Assembly (NCBI GenBank): GCA_041393775.1
Contig: JAWKJM010000006.1
Span: 193,896-257,895 of the forward strand
Length of the DNA stretch: 64,000 nt
Direction: 5' to 3'
DNA from: JADKAV01 sp041393775
GTDB lineage: Bacteria; Actinomycetota; Actinomycetes; S36-B12; UBA10799
Below, piece by piece: positions 7,784 through 15,830 of the stretch (positions are counted from its first letter, which is position 1; every line of letters starts with the position of its first letter). The notes under the pieces were generated by a model. The model ran no database searches. It saw only the letters and a list, made by a program, of their open reading frames with translations, and had not been told where the DNA came from. Both the position numbers and the translations under genes were made by a program.

Positions 7784-8698
7784 GCGGTTCAGGGGGTGTT
7801 CGGCCCCGCGCGGGATGTCGTCCCATGCCCGGGGATCCTCCAGGGGCTCGATATGGATGCTCACGATCGTCTCCGGCAGTGCCGCCACGATCTCATCCTC
7901 GATGTCCTGCGCCAGGTCGTGCGCCTGCCGCACACTTCTGCTGCCCGGCACCAGCATGTGCAGGGACACGAACCTCTGCCGGCCGGAGGCACGGCTCTGC
8001 AGCGCATGGAAGTGCAGTTCAGCGGACTCGTGCTCGGTCAGGATCTCGACCACTTTGTCGATGTCCTCGTCGGACAACCGCCTGTCGAGCAGACCGGACA
8101 CCGACTCACGCAGCAGGCCCCACCCGGTCCAGAGGATGTTCGCGCCCACCATCAAGGCGATCAGGGGGTCGAGCCTTATCCATCCCGTGACGGCTACGGC
8201 CGCCACCCCGATCACAACCCCCGCCGAGGTCCAGACGTCGGTCAGCAGATGCTTGCCGTCGGCGATCAGGACGATGGAACGATGTCGGCGACCCACTCGC
8301 AGCAGCACGAAAGCCACGACCCCGTTGAGGACCGAAGCCAGGACCGAGACGGCCAGACCGATCCCCACCTGCTCCAGGGGCTTGGGATTCAGCAGACGGT
8401 CCACGGCCGTGGCGATGATCGCCGCCGACGCCGCGAGGATGAGGAAGCCTTCGAACATCGCGGACAGATACTCGGCCTTGCCGTGTCCGAAGTGGTGCTC
8501 GGCGTCGGCCGGCCGGTTCGACGCCCGCAGAGCGAAGACCGCGACCAGGGCGGCCCCGATGTTCACGGTGGACTCTAGTGCGTCGGACAGCAGACCCACG
8601 GAATCCGTGAGTTGCCACGCCACCAGTTTGAGCGCCAGAACCACGAAGCCGGTCGCCAGGGAGAGCCAGGCGAAGCGCTCCAGGTACCGCCCAGTCAT
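7745..8698 (-). CDS. Cation diffusion facilitator (CDF) metal exporter
   Basis: 317-residue membrane protein with six hydrophobic segments, likely exporting Zn2+, Fe2+, Co2+ or Mn2+ in exchange for protons. Metal-site motifs: SDALEST in helix 2, HHFGHGKAEYL between helices 2 and 3, and ADGKHLLTDVWTS in helix 5, where the H-x3-D pair belongs to the transport site. Residues after about 205 form the cytoplasmic ferredoxin-like domain. ATG 8698 overlaps the stop of the upstream Nudix-NYN gene as ATGA, which indicates translational coupling; a Met four codons earlier is less likely. Confidence 0.88.
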   Translation of the reverse strand: MTGRYLERFAWLSLATGFVVLALKLVAWQLTDSVGLLSDALESTVNIGAALVAVFALRASNRPADAEHHFGHGKAEYLSAMFEGFLILAASAAIIATAVDRLLNPKPLEQVGIGLAVSVLASVLNGVVAFVLLRVGRRHRSIVLIADGKHLLTDVWTSAGVVIGVAAVAVTGWIRLDPLIALMVGANILWTGWGLLRESVSGLLDRRLSDEDIDKVVEILTEHESAELHFHALQSRASGRQRFVSLHMLVPGSRSVRQAHDLAQDIEDEIVAALPETIVSIHIEPLEDPRAWDDIPRGAEHPLNRSQTRFGEGAAPG

Positions 8699-9507
8699 GC
8701 CTCGAGCCATCCCCGGAGAACACTGACCCCGACGCTGCTGGCCACCCGGGCGCGCAGCCCCCGGTCGGACGTCACCACGAGCACGTCCGTAAGCCTACGT
8801 GAACGCTCCACCACCGCATCATCGCCCGAGCCGGCGGCCCGCACGATCTGCACCAGAGCATCCAGGGGCTGGTCGCTGACAGCCCGGGCACGGCCTTCCA
8901 GGACGACCTCGACTTGTGCCAGGAGGACCGGTTCGCCGTCGAGTCGCACGACCCGGCCCGCGATCAGCTCGAGCCGGTCGATCAGGCGCTGCGCGGCACC
9001 GGCCCGGTCCTTCCACCAGCCGTCCGGGCGACTGCCCACGACATTGGCCGCGTCGACGACCAGAGCAACCCTGGGCAGCAACAGTTGCGGCAGCGTTGCC
9101 GCGAACCCGGGGTGGAGGTCCCGCATCGCGATCTCTGCCAGTGGCACCCATTCCAGCAAGACGCTCTCAGCGTGCTCGGCGACCTCCGGCAAGGCGTCGC
9201 AACTGGCCAGAACCGTGTCGTAGCGCCAGTCCGGGTGCTGAAAGCGATGGACCCCGTGCACCGTCACAAGTGACGGGTCGAGTGCGGTCTCTTCTTGCGC
9301 CTCCCGGAGGGCGCCGGCGACAACCGTCTCATGAGAGTCCCGGGCCCCTCCGGGGATCGCCCAAGTCCCACCCTCATGGGCCCACTTGGGGCGCAACTGC
9401 AGCAATCCACGGCCCTCGACCACCAAGAACAGGCCGGCGGCACCGTGCTTGCCCCAGTGGCGAGCACCACAAGCGCACTGAACCCAGCCGTTCCCGTCCA
9501 GTTCCAC
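8695..9507 (-). CDS. Nudix hydrolase fused to a NYN/PIN-like nuclease domain
   Basis: 270 residues with two domains. Residues about 20-145 are a Nudix fold with a complete box, G-x5-E-x7-REAQEE, from GGARDSHE; these enzymes hydrolyse nucleoside diphosphates linked to another group. Residues about 147-270 begin RVALVVDAANVVG and end with DVLVVTSDRGLRARV, the acidic pattern of NYN/PIN-type nucleases (first Asp-Asn motif and later T/S-D-R motif). A possible zinc pair lies in CACGARHWG near the N-terminus. A GTG start is used. The gene follows the coiled-coil gene by 5 nt and overlaps the CDF gene, so the three are probably one operon. RNA or nucleotide clean-up is the best guess. Confidence 0.7.
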   Translation of the reverse strand: MELDGNGWVQCACGARHWGKHGAAGLFLVVEGRGLLQLRPKWAHEGGTWAIPGGARDSHETVVAGALREAQEETALDPSLVTVHGVHRFQHPDWRYDTVLASCDALPEVAEHAESVLLEWVPLAEIAMRDLHPGFAATLPQLLLPRVALVVDAANVVGSRPDGWWKDRAGAAQRLIDRLELIAGRVVRLDGEPVLLAQVEVVLEGRARAVSDQPLDALVQIVRAAGSGDDAVVERSRRLTDVLVVTSDRGLRARVASSVGVSVLRGWLEA

Positions 9508-9512
9508 GCCGG

Positions 9513-10079
9513 CTACCGCAGGCCCGCCCGACAGGCCGGCAACGCCGCCTGCAAAGTGCTGGCCGCCTTGTCCGCGCCCGACTCGATGTCCGGCCCGGAG
9601 TGGATCTGTGCCAGGGCCTTGATACCGGCGACCGAACAGGTCTGCGCGTTGCGCAACTGGGCCTGCGACGCCTTCACCTGGGCCCTTGCGCGGCGCACAC
9701 CGGCATCGGCGCGGCGGACTGCACGTTCGGCGGCGTTCTGGGCGGCTACCTGTCGTTTCACATCGGCATCCGCGGCCGCCAACTGCTTCTTGCTGAGATT
9801 CAACCGGTCGGTCAGCCCTGTGAGCCGGTCATTGGACGTCGACAACTGGGTGAGGAGTTGGTCATTGCGCTTCGTGAGATCGGTGTTCTCGGACCGGAGT
9901 TCTTCCGCCGTCGCCAATGCATCGGCCTCGGAGGCATGCGCGTCGTCCAGACGTGCCCGTAGCACAACATTGATTACCAGCAAGGTCACCAGCAGCACTG
10001 AGAGAACTGCTACAGCCGCGCGCCACCTGGGGGTTCGGTCTGGCTTGTCTGCAGAGCCTTCCGGCGGGGATTCCGTCAT
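9513..10079 (-). CDS. Single-pass membrane coiled-coil protein
   Basis: 188 residues: a short cytoplasmic N-terminus, one transmembrane segment (about residues 21-42, VAVLSVLLVTLLVINVVL), and then about 110 residues of heptad-rich coiled coil with many Ala, Arg, Gln and Asp (ELRSENTDLTKRNDQLLTQL). The C-terminal 40 residues include two Cys that may form a disulfide outside the membrane. Function unknown. It is the first gene of the apparent operon with the Nudix-NYN and CDF genes. Confidence 0.7.
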   Translation of the reverse strand: MTESPPEGSADKPDRTPRWRAAVAVLSVLLVTLLVINVVLRARLDDAHASEADALATAEELRSENTDLTKRNDQLLTQLSTSNDRLTGLTDRLNLSKKQLAAADADVKRQVAAQNAAERAVRRADAGVRRARAQVKASQAQLRNAQTCSVAGIKALAQIHSGPDIESGADKAASTLQAALPACRAGLR

Positions 10080-10253
10080 AAGCCGCCTCCACTGTCGTCC
10101 ATGCTCACGGTATCCGTGTCAGCGCCGATTCCGTTCTCGCAACGCCACAGCGCCTGGACACTCATGTGACCGGTGTTGAAGTGCTCCTTCGAGGGCGACT
10201 GTGCAGTCCGGACGCCTGCGTCCTGCGCTGCCCGAAGATCCGGCGACAGGCAT

Positions 10254-10369
10254 TGTGACGAAGCTGCGGGGTCATCACCTGGATTGTGAGCAAGTTGGGC
10301 GGTCGAGGCCCGCGCAACCGCGCACCTTCGTTACAGAGGACGTGGCTAGACCGCACCTTCCTCACAATC
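10254..10369. repeat. Family A intergenic palindromic repeat, copy A1
   Basis: Four related 15-17 bp motifs: two direct (10254 TTGTGACGAAGCTGCG; about 10285 TTGTGAGCAAGTTGGG) and two inverted (10322 CGCACCTTCGTTACA; 10353 CGCACCTTCCTCACAA). Spacings are 31, 37 and 31 bp, so the element is one long imperfect palindrome. This is the most diverged of the four copies. It lies in the 310-bp space between two minus-strand genes, and nothing else is recognised there. Confidence 0.75.
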
Positions 10370-10389
10370 GCGTCTGGCAAGGATTGCGG

Positions 10390-11415
10390 CTACCCGATCA
10401 ACCTCTGGCAGCGATTGACCAGATTGACCACTGCCGGTCCGAACGGAGCGAACGCCGGGTTCGAGGTCTGGCCGGCGCGGTAGCGGTACCAGATCTGCTG
10501 GGCGATTCCGGCGAGCCGGAAGAGTCCGTACACCTCGTAGAACAACCAGTCGGGCCGCGGCCGGCCGGCCAGCGCGCAATAGCGGTCGACGAACTCGGTA
10601 CGGGTCGGCATCCCTGGGGCGCTGCTGGGCTGGCGCCTGAACGCCTGCATCTGCTCGTCGTCGTCGGCCTGCACCCAATAGGCCAAAGCCGAACCCAGGT
10701 CCATGAACGGGTCGCCGACCGTGGCCAGTTCCCAGTCCAGAACCGCCCGGATCTCCGACAGGTCATCCGGATCCAGAACGAGGTTGTCGAATCGCCAGTC
10801 GTTGTGGATGACACAGGCGCCGACGTCGTCGGGCTGTTCGGCGTCCAGCCACTTCATCACCGGCTCGGCGTCCGGCACGTCATCGGTCAGGGCCTGCCGA
10901 TAGCGGCGTGACCAGCCCTCCACCTGCCGGCGGACGTAGCCCTCGCCCTTGTTGAACGCCCGGAGTCCCGGAACCGACGTGTCGACCTCGTGCAGGCTGA
11001 CGAACGCGTTGATGAAGGTCTGCGCCATTGCCTCCACCGGGGCTCCGGCGGGCATCTCCTGGCGCAGAATCTCCCCACGCACGTACTCGCTGACGAACGC
11101 CGGGCGACCGATGGGCGAGTCCTCGTCGGCGACTGCAAGCACATGCGGAACCTTGTCGAACTGCGGCCGCAGAGCCGTCAGCAACCGGGCCTCGCGGACC
11201 ATGTCATGAGCCGAGGCTGCCTTCCGCCCCGCTGGCGACGTGCGCAGCACGACGGCGTCATCGGCGCACTCGACCAGGAAGGTCAGATTGGACGCGCCGC
11301 CGGCGAACTGCCGGACCGTCCGGATCTCACCGAGTCCCGGCACCTCCCTGGCCAGCCAGGAACCGAATGCAGTGACATCGAACGCGTCCTGGTCGCGGAC
11401 ATGGGTCTCAACCAT
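10390..11415 (-). CDS. APH-like kinase of the ACAD10/11-LvaA type
   Basis: 341-residue phosphotransferase. Motifs: an N-lobe FAGGASNLTFLV loop near residue 38, catalytic loop VIHNDWRFDNLVLD near residue 203 (HND in place of HGD), and the metal-binding LDWELATVGDPFMDLG near residue 227. These match the kinase half of human ACAD10/ACAD11 and bacterial LvaA, which phosphorylate the 4-hydroxyl of 4-hydroxyacyl-CoA. The ATG overlaps the stop of the upstream acyl-CoA dehydrogenase gene by 8 bp, the same two activities being fused in animals. The substrate assignment is inference from family and pairing. Confidence 0.8.
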   Translation of the reverse strand: MVETHVRDQDAFDVTAFGSWLAREVPGLGEIRTVRQFAGGASNLTFLVECADDAVVLRTSPAGRKAASAHDMVREARLLTALRPQFDKVPHVLAVADEDSPIGRPAFVSEYVRGEILRQEMPAGAPVEAMAQTFINAFVSLHEVDTSVPGLRAFNKGEGYVRRQVEGWSRRYRQALTDDVPDAEPVMKWLDAEQPDDVGACVIHNDWRFDNLVLDPDDLSEIRAVLDWELATVGDPFMDLGSALAYWVQADDDEQMQAFRRQPSSAPGMPTRTEFVDRYCALAGRPRPDWLFYEVYGLFRLAGIAQQIWYRYRAGQTSNPAFAPFGPAVVNLVNRCQRLIG

Positions 11416-12619
11416 CGAGATGGGCCTTCAGTTCGAGTCGCCCGACATCACGCAGGTGGACCTCATCGGGACCGTCGGCCAGGCGCAGAGTGCGCAGCCC
11501 CGCCCACATCTCCGCCAGCGGCGTCGCCTGACTCACACCCGCGCCACCATAGGTCTGAATGGCTCGATCAACGACGTCCAGAGCCATCCGCGGCACCACC
11601 GCCTTGATCCCCGCGATCTGCTGACGGGCCGCCTTCGCCCCCTGGTTGTCGATGACCCAGGCCGTATGGAGCACGAGCAGGCGCGCCTGGTTGATCGCGA
11701 GTCGTGAACGTGCGATCCACTCCCGGACGACGCCTTGCGCCGCCAACGGGCGGTGGAACGCGACCCGCTCCAGTGCGCGGTCGCACATCATGTCCAGAGC
11801 TCTCTCTGCGATGCCGATCGCGCGCATGCAGTGGTGGACACGTCCTGGCCCCAGCCTGGCCTGCGCAATCGCGAAGCCCATTCCCTCGTCGGCGAGCAGG
11901 TTCGAGCGGGGCACGCGGACATCGGTGAACGAGATCTCGGCATGGCCCTGCTGCTCGGCGTAGCCGAAGACGTTCAGGTCCCGTTCCACCTTCACGCCCG
12001 GGGTGTCCATGGGCACCAGCACCATGCTCTGCTGCCGGTGCACATCTGCTTGCGGATCCGTCTTCCCCATGAGGATGAGAATCTTGCAGCGCGGGTCCAT
12101 GGCGCCGGTGGTCCACCACTTGCGCCCGTTGATGACGTAGTCGTCGCCGTCGGTCGCGATGCTCGTCGTGATGTTCGTGGCATCCGAGGATGCCACCGCA
12201 GGTTCGGTCATCGCGAAACCACTGCGGATCTCGCCCTCGAGCAGCGGTTCGAGCCACTGCGCCTGCTGCTCCTCGGTGCCGAACATGTGCAGGACTTCCA
12301 TGTTGCCGGTGTCCGGCGCGGAGCAGTTGAGGGCCTCCGGGGCCAGATGCGGGCTGCGGCCGGTGAGCTCGGCCAGTGGCGCATAGTCGGTGACGGACAG
12401 CCCGGAGACGTCGGGCAGGAAGAGGTTCCAGAGCCCTTTCCCACGAGCCTTGACCTTCAGATCCTGGACGACTTGCGGCAGGTCATGTGGGCGGCCCGCG
12501 TCAGCGAGTTGCCGCAACTGCCCGGCGTACACGGCTTCGGCCGGATACACGTCGGTCTCCATGAAGTCCGCCAGGAGGTCCAGATGTTGTTGCGCCTTTG
12601 CGCTCGGTTCGAAGTCCAC
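11408..12619 (-). CDS. Acyl-CoA dehydrogenase, ACAD10/11-LvaC type
   Basis: 403-residue FAD enzyme of the acyl-CoA dehydrogenase fold: N-terminal helices to about residue 125, a beta domain with GFAMTEPAVASSDATNI and the INGRKWWTTGAMDP motif near residues 165-178, and a C-terminal helical domain with YGGAGVSQ and the LRLADGPDEVHL end motif. The KWW-TGA and DGPDEVH forms are typical of the ACAD11/LvaC branch. Those enzymes remove phosphate from 4-phosphoacyl-CoA and help convert 4-hydroxyacyl-CoA to 3-hydroxyacyl-CoA for beta-oxidation. GTG start. It precedes and overlaps the kinase gene and is divergent from the WS/DGAT gene 104 bp away. Confidence 0.9.
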   Translation of the reverse strand: MDFEPSAKAQQHLDLLADFMETDVYPAEAVYAGQLRQLADAGRPHDLPQVVQDLKVKARGKGLWNLFLPDVSGLSVTDYAPLAELTGRSPHLAPEALNCSAPDTGNMEVLHMFGTEEQQAQWLEPLLEGEIRSGFAMTEPAVASSDATNITTSIATDGDDYVINGRKWWTTGAMDPRCKILILMGKTDPQADVHRQQSMVLVPMDTPGVKVERDLNVFGYAEQQGHAEISFTDVRVPRSNLLADEGMGFAIAQARLGPGRVHHCMRAIGIAERALDMMCDRALERVAFHRPLAAQGVVREWIARSRLAINQARLLVLHTAWVIDNQGAKAARQQIAGIKAVVPRMALDVVDRAIQTYGGAGVSQATPLAEMWAGLRTLRLADGPDEVHLRDVGRLELKAHLDG

Positions 12620-12723
12620 GCCCCGATCCTACGCACGGCGGGCCGCTGCGAACCCCCGGATCAGCGAGCGCGGCCAACCGATCTTCGACAAGATGACGAT
12701 AGTCGAGTTCTTCAGGAGGAGCC

Positions 12724-14268
12724 GTGTCAGACCCACGCATGGATTGGGCCGATGCAGTGATGTTCGGGGTGGAGGAGGACCCGATCCTGAGATCGGTCAT
12801 CACTTTGGTCATCCTCCTCGACAGTGAACCCGACGAGGACGTCGTACGCAGTCGGATCGACCGGATGACCCGGGCGGTTCCGAAGTTGCGCCAGCGGGCT
12901 GTGGGAAACCCGTTCAGCCTGGCACCGCCGCGTTGGGAGATCGACCCCAACTTCGACGTGGACTACCACCTGCGGTGGATCAAGGTCCCGAATCCGGACG
13001 GCACCATGCGGCCAGTGTTCACGATCGCCGAGCAGATGGCCGAGGGCGATTTCGACCGGGCCAGGCCGCTGTGGGAAATGCTGCTGATCACCGGCCTGAA
13101 GGACGGCCAAGCTGCATTCATCACCAAGATCCACCACTCGGTGACCGATGGGGTCGGGGGCCTGCAGATGGCTGCGATGCTCTTCGACCTGGACCGCAAG
13201 GGCACCGATCTCGGACCGATGCCGGAAGCGCCGAAGGGAGTCGCGGCCAGCATCGCCGAAAGGATCCGGCAGGGAGTCTCATTCGAAGCCCGGACGACGG
13301 CCGGCGATTTCCGAAGCGTCATCGGCACCGGGACAGGTTTCGTCAAGGATGCGGTGACCGACCCGATGCGCATGGCAACCTCAGCCGCCGAGATGGCAGC
13401 GTCTTTGTCGCGCCTGCTCGCACCCGCTTCAGAGCCCCTGTCCGGTGTCTTCGGGGAGCGTTCGCTCTCGGTGTACTTCGACCTGATCGACATCCCCCTG
13501 GACGACCTCAAGAAGGCTGGAAAGGTGGGTCGCGGCACCCTCAACGACGCCTTCGTAGCAGGTGTGGCCGGTGGCTTGCGCCGCTACCACGACCGTCACG
13601 GCACGATTCCGGACGCCCTGCGCGTCAACATGCCGGTCAATCTGCGCAGTCCCGCGGATGCTGGCAAATCCGGCAATGCCTGGGTCCCTGCCCGATTCCC
13701 GGTTCCGATGAACGAGGCCGATCCGGCGAAGCGGATCCAGCAGTTGCACCCGGTCCTTCGGCAGGCACGCACCGAGCCGGCCGCCGTTCTCACCGACCAG
13801 GTCTTCCGGCTGCTCACCATGCTTCCACGCAGTATCGCCACGGTGGTGGCCGGTGGTCTGATGAAAGGAACCGACTTCGTCGCGACGAACGTCCCCGGGC
13901 CGCCCATCCCCGTCTTCTTCGCCGGCACCCAGATCCTGCGGATGCTTCCGTACGCGCCCAAGGCCGGTGCCGCGGTGAACTGCGCGCTCATGTCGTACAA
14001 CGGGGTCGCCCAGGTGGGCGTCAACATCGACACGCTCGCCGTTCCCAACCCCGCGGAACTGGTGGATGACCTGCGGGCCGGCTTGGAGGAGATCGCAACT
14101 CTCGCGCGCCCTGCTGAGGCCGCGGCCGAGAAGGCACCCGCCAAGAATAGGCGCGCTGCCAAGAAGGCACCTGCCAAGAAGGCACCTGCCAAGAAGGCAC
14201 CTGCCAAGAAGGCGGGTGCGAACAAGAAGCCCGCGGCGAAGCCGCCCTCGACCAGTCCCCACGAATAG
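12724..14268 (+). CDS. Wax ester synthase / diacylglycerol acyltransferase (WS/DGAT)
   Basis: 514 residues. Transfers acyl groups from acyl-CoA to diacylglycerol or fatty alcohols, making triacylglycerol or wax-ester storage lipid. The catalytic motif HHSVTDG (HHxxxDG) lies near residue 138, preceded by the conserved PLWEMLLI; VPVNLR-like (MPVNLRSPAD) and NVPGPPIPVFFAG motifs follow. The last 45 residues are a Lys/Ala/Pro tail made of AKKAP repeats, encoded partly by a 15-bp tandem repeat, which could bind nucleic acid or anionic lipid. The GTG start has AGGAGGA 5 nt upstream. Confidence 0.92.
   Translation: MSDPRMDWADAVMFGVEEDPILRSVITLVILLDSEPDEDVVRSRIDRMTRAVPKLRQRAVGNPFSLAPPRWEIDPNFDVDYHLRWIKVPNPDGTMRPVFTIAEQMAEGDFDRARPLWEMLLITGLKDGQAAFITKIHHSVTDGVGGLQMAAMLFDLDRKGTDLGPMPEAPKGVAASIAERIRQGVSFEARTTAGDFRSVIGTGTGFVKDAVTDPMRMATSAAEMAASLSRLLAPASEPLSGVFGERSLSVYFDLIDIPLDDLKKAGKVGRGTLNDAFVAGVAGGLRRYHDRHGTIPDALRVNMPVNLRSPADAGKSGNAWVPARFPVPMNEADPAKRIQQLHPVLRQARTEPAAVLTDQVFRLLTMLPRSIATVVAGGLMKGTDFVATNVPGPPIPVFFAGTQILRMLPYAPKAGAAVNCALMSYNGVAQVGVNIDTLAVPNPAELVDDLRAGLEEIATLARPAEAAAEKAPAKNRRAAKKAPAKKAPAKKAPAKKAGANKKPAAKPPSTSPHE
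14164..14208 (+). repeat. Three exact 15-bp tandem repeats inside the WS/DGAT tail
   Basis: The unit AAGGCACCTGCCAAG occurs three times head to tail, with a partial unit on each side, and encodes KAPAK repeats. Perfect repetition in a coding region suggests recent slippage and possible length variation between strains. Confidence 0.9.
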
Positions 14269-14277
14269 CGGTCTACG

Positions 14278-14295
14278 CAGCCTGTTTCCAGGCTG
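14278..14295. terminator. Short stem-loop after the WS/DGAT gene
   Basis: CAGCCTG-TTTC-CAGGCTG is a perfect 7-bp stem with a 4-nt loop, starting 9 bp after the stop codon. There is no T-run. It could act as a terminator or RNA 3'-end stabiliser. Confidence 0.4.
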
Positions 14296-14376
14296 GCCCG
14301 CCACTGTCTCGGGCTGGACACCGGTTCGAACCCGATGCCGGCCGATCAGGTCAGGTCGGCATCGCGCTTCCTTTGA

Positions 14377-14454
14377 GCGAGGTTAGAGGTTGTCCACGAG
14401 GTTAGAGAACGCACGCGTGGTTTCTCTAACCTCGTGGACAACCTCTAACCTCGC
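14377..14454. repeat. Family B hairpin repeat, copy B1 (perfect 33-bp inverted repeat)
   Basis: Arms 14377-14409 and 14422-14454 are perfectly complementary over 33 bp; the 12-nt loop contains the palindrome CACGCGTG. Each arm holds two GAGGTTAGAG motifs. Unlike copies B2-B4 it lacks the flanking leader and the 66-67 bp tandem units, and the inner arm reads GTTGTCCAC instead of GAACGTGCAC. It lies between the convergent WS/DGAT and GTPase genes, in a 369-bp gap with no other gene. Confidence 0.95.
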
Positions 14455-14637
14455 CGCATTGTCACGTTGTCGCCGGGCTGCCGACTTCGTCGCTGGACCC
14501 AGCCTTGTTGTTCAGCGCCACAGCCGCACAAGGTACGCTCGGCCAGCGCCAGGACGTTCCTCTGAGCCAAACGTGGTCGACACGCCCCGATCGGACAGAT
14601 CGCGGTTCCGCAGGCCGTGACACGCCCTGAACATCGC

Positions 14638-15792
14638 TCAAGGTCCCGGCGGCAACTCCCGGCGCGTCCTCGCGCCGAGTTTGAAACGCGCCTTGAACTC
14701 CTCGACAAACACTGCCCGGATCGATTCGATGTCGCTGAGATCACCGGACACGAGGTACTTCTCCAAGACCGCCACCCATGCCCACCCCATGGCCGTGGTC
14801 ATGCTCGCCGCGACCGTTCCGGAGATCACCAGGGCGGCGGGTTGCCCACCGGGCACAACCCGCAGCAGCGACGAGACCATCCACCTGCCCGCGGTGGTCG
14901 CCCCGCTGGACAGCATCAGCGATCCGACCAACGAGGCCAACTGGGCGGAGGCCAGGCGGCTGCCGTATGCGGCCGTCAGCCGGGCGATCATCCCGATCTG
15001 CAGCGGAATCAGGATCGCCGCGTCGGAAAACGGAATCGGGGTCGCGCCTGTGGCCAGGGCAGACGACGCGCTCGCTGCAATGATCTTCTTAGCAGCCTGT
15101 CTTTTACGCCCCCAGTCGAGCTGCTGGGCAGCCGACAGCGCCGCCACTGCGGCCTCGGGGATCGTGTCGAAGGTGGCATCGAGCAATTCCTGCAATCCGA
15201 AGACCACCGTCGCCAAGAACGGGTCCGGCTTGGCGTTGGTGAGAAAGACCCGGCCCTCGCCGGCCAGCGGCATTCCCAGACCCGCTATGAACCCGGCGAA
15301 CTCGACGGCCTCGGCGTGGATCTGACCCGCAGCATTACAGGGCACCTGGGTGAGCACGAACAGCACCGGCAAGCCGAGGTCGTGCAGTCGGCGCACGAAG
15401 GCCATCTGGTGGTCCTCGAAACGCCGGTCGCTCCAGCGCAATGTGTACCAGGCAGCGTGGATCCGTTCGGAAGCATCGGCGGCCCGGGTCATGGCCACGA
15501 TCTCCTCAAGGGCCTTCAGGATCCGCTCCCCCGCCTCCCCGGTCTCAAACCCGCGTGAATCGTAGATGCCCAGAACGCCGTTGGGATGGACGTAGTAGTC
15601 CAGACCGGTGGTGACCGGCCTGCCGGTCCCGGTGGCGGCGACGTCCTCTCCGAAGATCGCGTTCACCAACGTGCTCTTGCCGGTCCCGGTCTTGCCGAAC
15701 ATGGCCAGATTGAACCGCCCCAGCGCAGTGAGCGCCTGCGCGTACTCCTCGCGGTACAACCGCGTGATGTCGGCGCTGCCGAAGTCCTTCAC
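14638..15792 (-). CDS. Era-like GTPase with C-terminal DUF697-type membrane region
   Basis: 384 residues. G1 is GKTGTGKST near residues 34-42, the G2 threonine lies in the PVTTG region, G3 is DSRG near residues 78-81, and G4 appears as TQVP in place of the usual NKxD/TKxD. After about residue 225 come Ala/Gly-rich hydrophobic stretches (ASASSALATGATPIPF, then several more) that match the DUF697 membrane-associated tail. Such proteins are predicted membrane-bound GTPases of unknown role. GTG start, 38 bp downstream of the phosphoketolase gene and probably co-transcribed with it. Confidence 0.8.
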   Translation of the reverse strand: MKDFGSADITRLYREEYAQALTALGRFNLAMFGKTGTGKSTLVNAIFGEDVAATGTGRPVTTGLDYYVHPNGVLGIYDSRGFETGEAGERILKALEEIVAMTRAADASERIHAAWYTLRWSDRRFEDHQMAFVRRLHDLGLPVLFVLTQVPCNAAGQIHAEAVEFAGFIAGLGMPLAGEGRVFLTNAKPDPFLATVVFGLQELLDATFDTIPEAAVAALSAAQQLDWGRKRQAAKKIIAASASSALATGATPIPFSDAAILIPLQIGMIARLTAAYGSRLASAQLASLVGSLMLSSGATTAGRWMVSSLLRVVPGGQPAALVISGTVAASMTTAMGWAWVAVLEKYLVSGDLSDIESIRAVFVEEFKARFKLGARTRRELPPGP

Positions 15793-15830
15793 AGCACCAG
15801 GCTATGGCCCGGCCGGACCCAAACCCTGCA

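Noticed and set aside
14291..14343. tRNA-like sequence: GGTTCGAACCC loop, and GGCTGGC pairing with GCCGGCC like an acceptor stem
   Set aside because: Only 53 nt separate the paired ends, with no room for D and anticodon arms, and the T stem has a mismatch. Probably chance, or at most a decayed tRNA 3' end.
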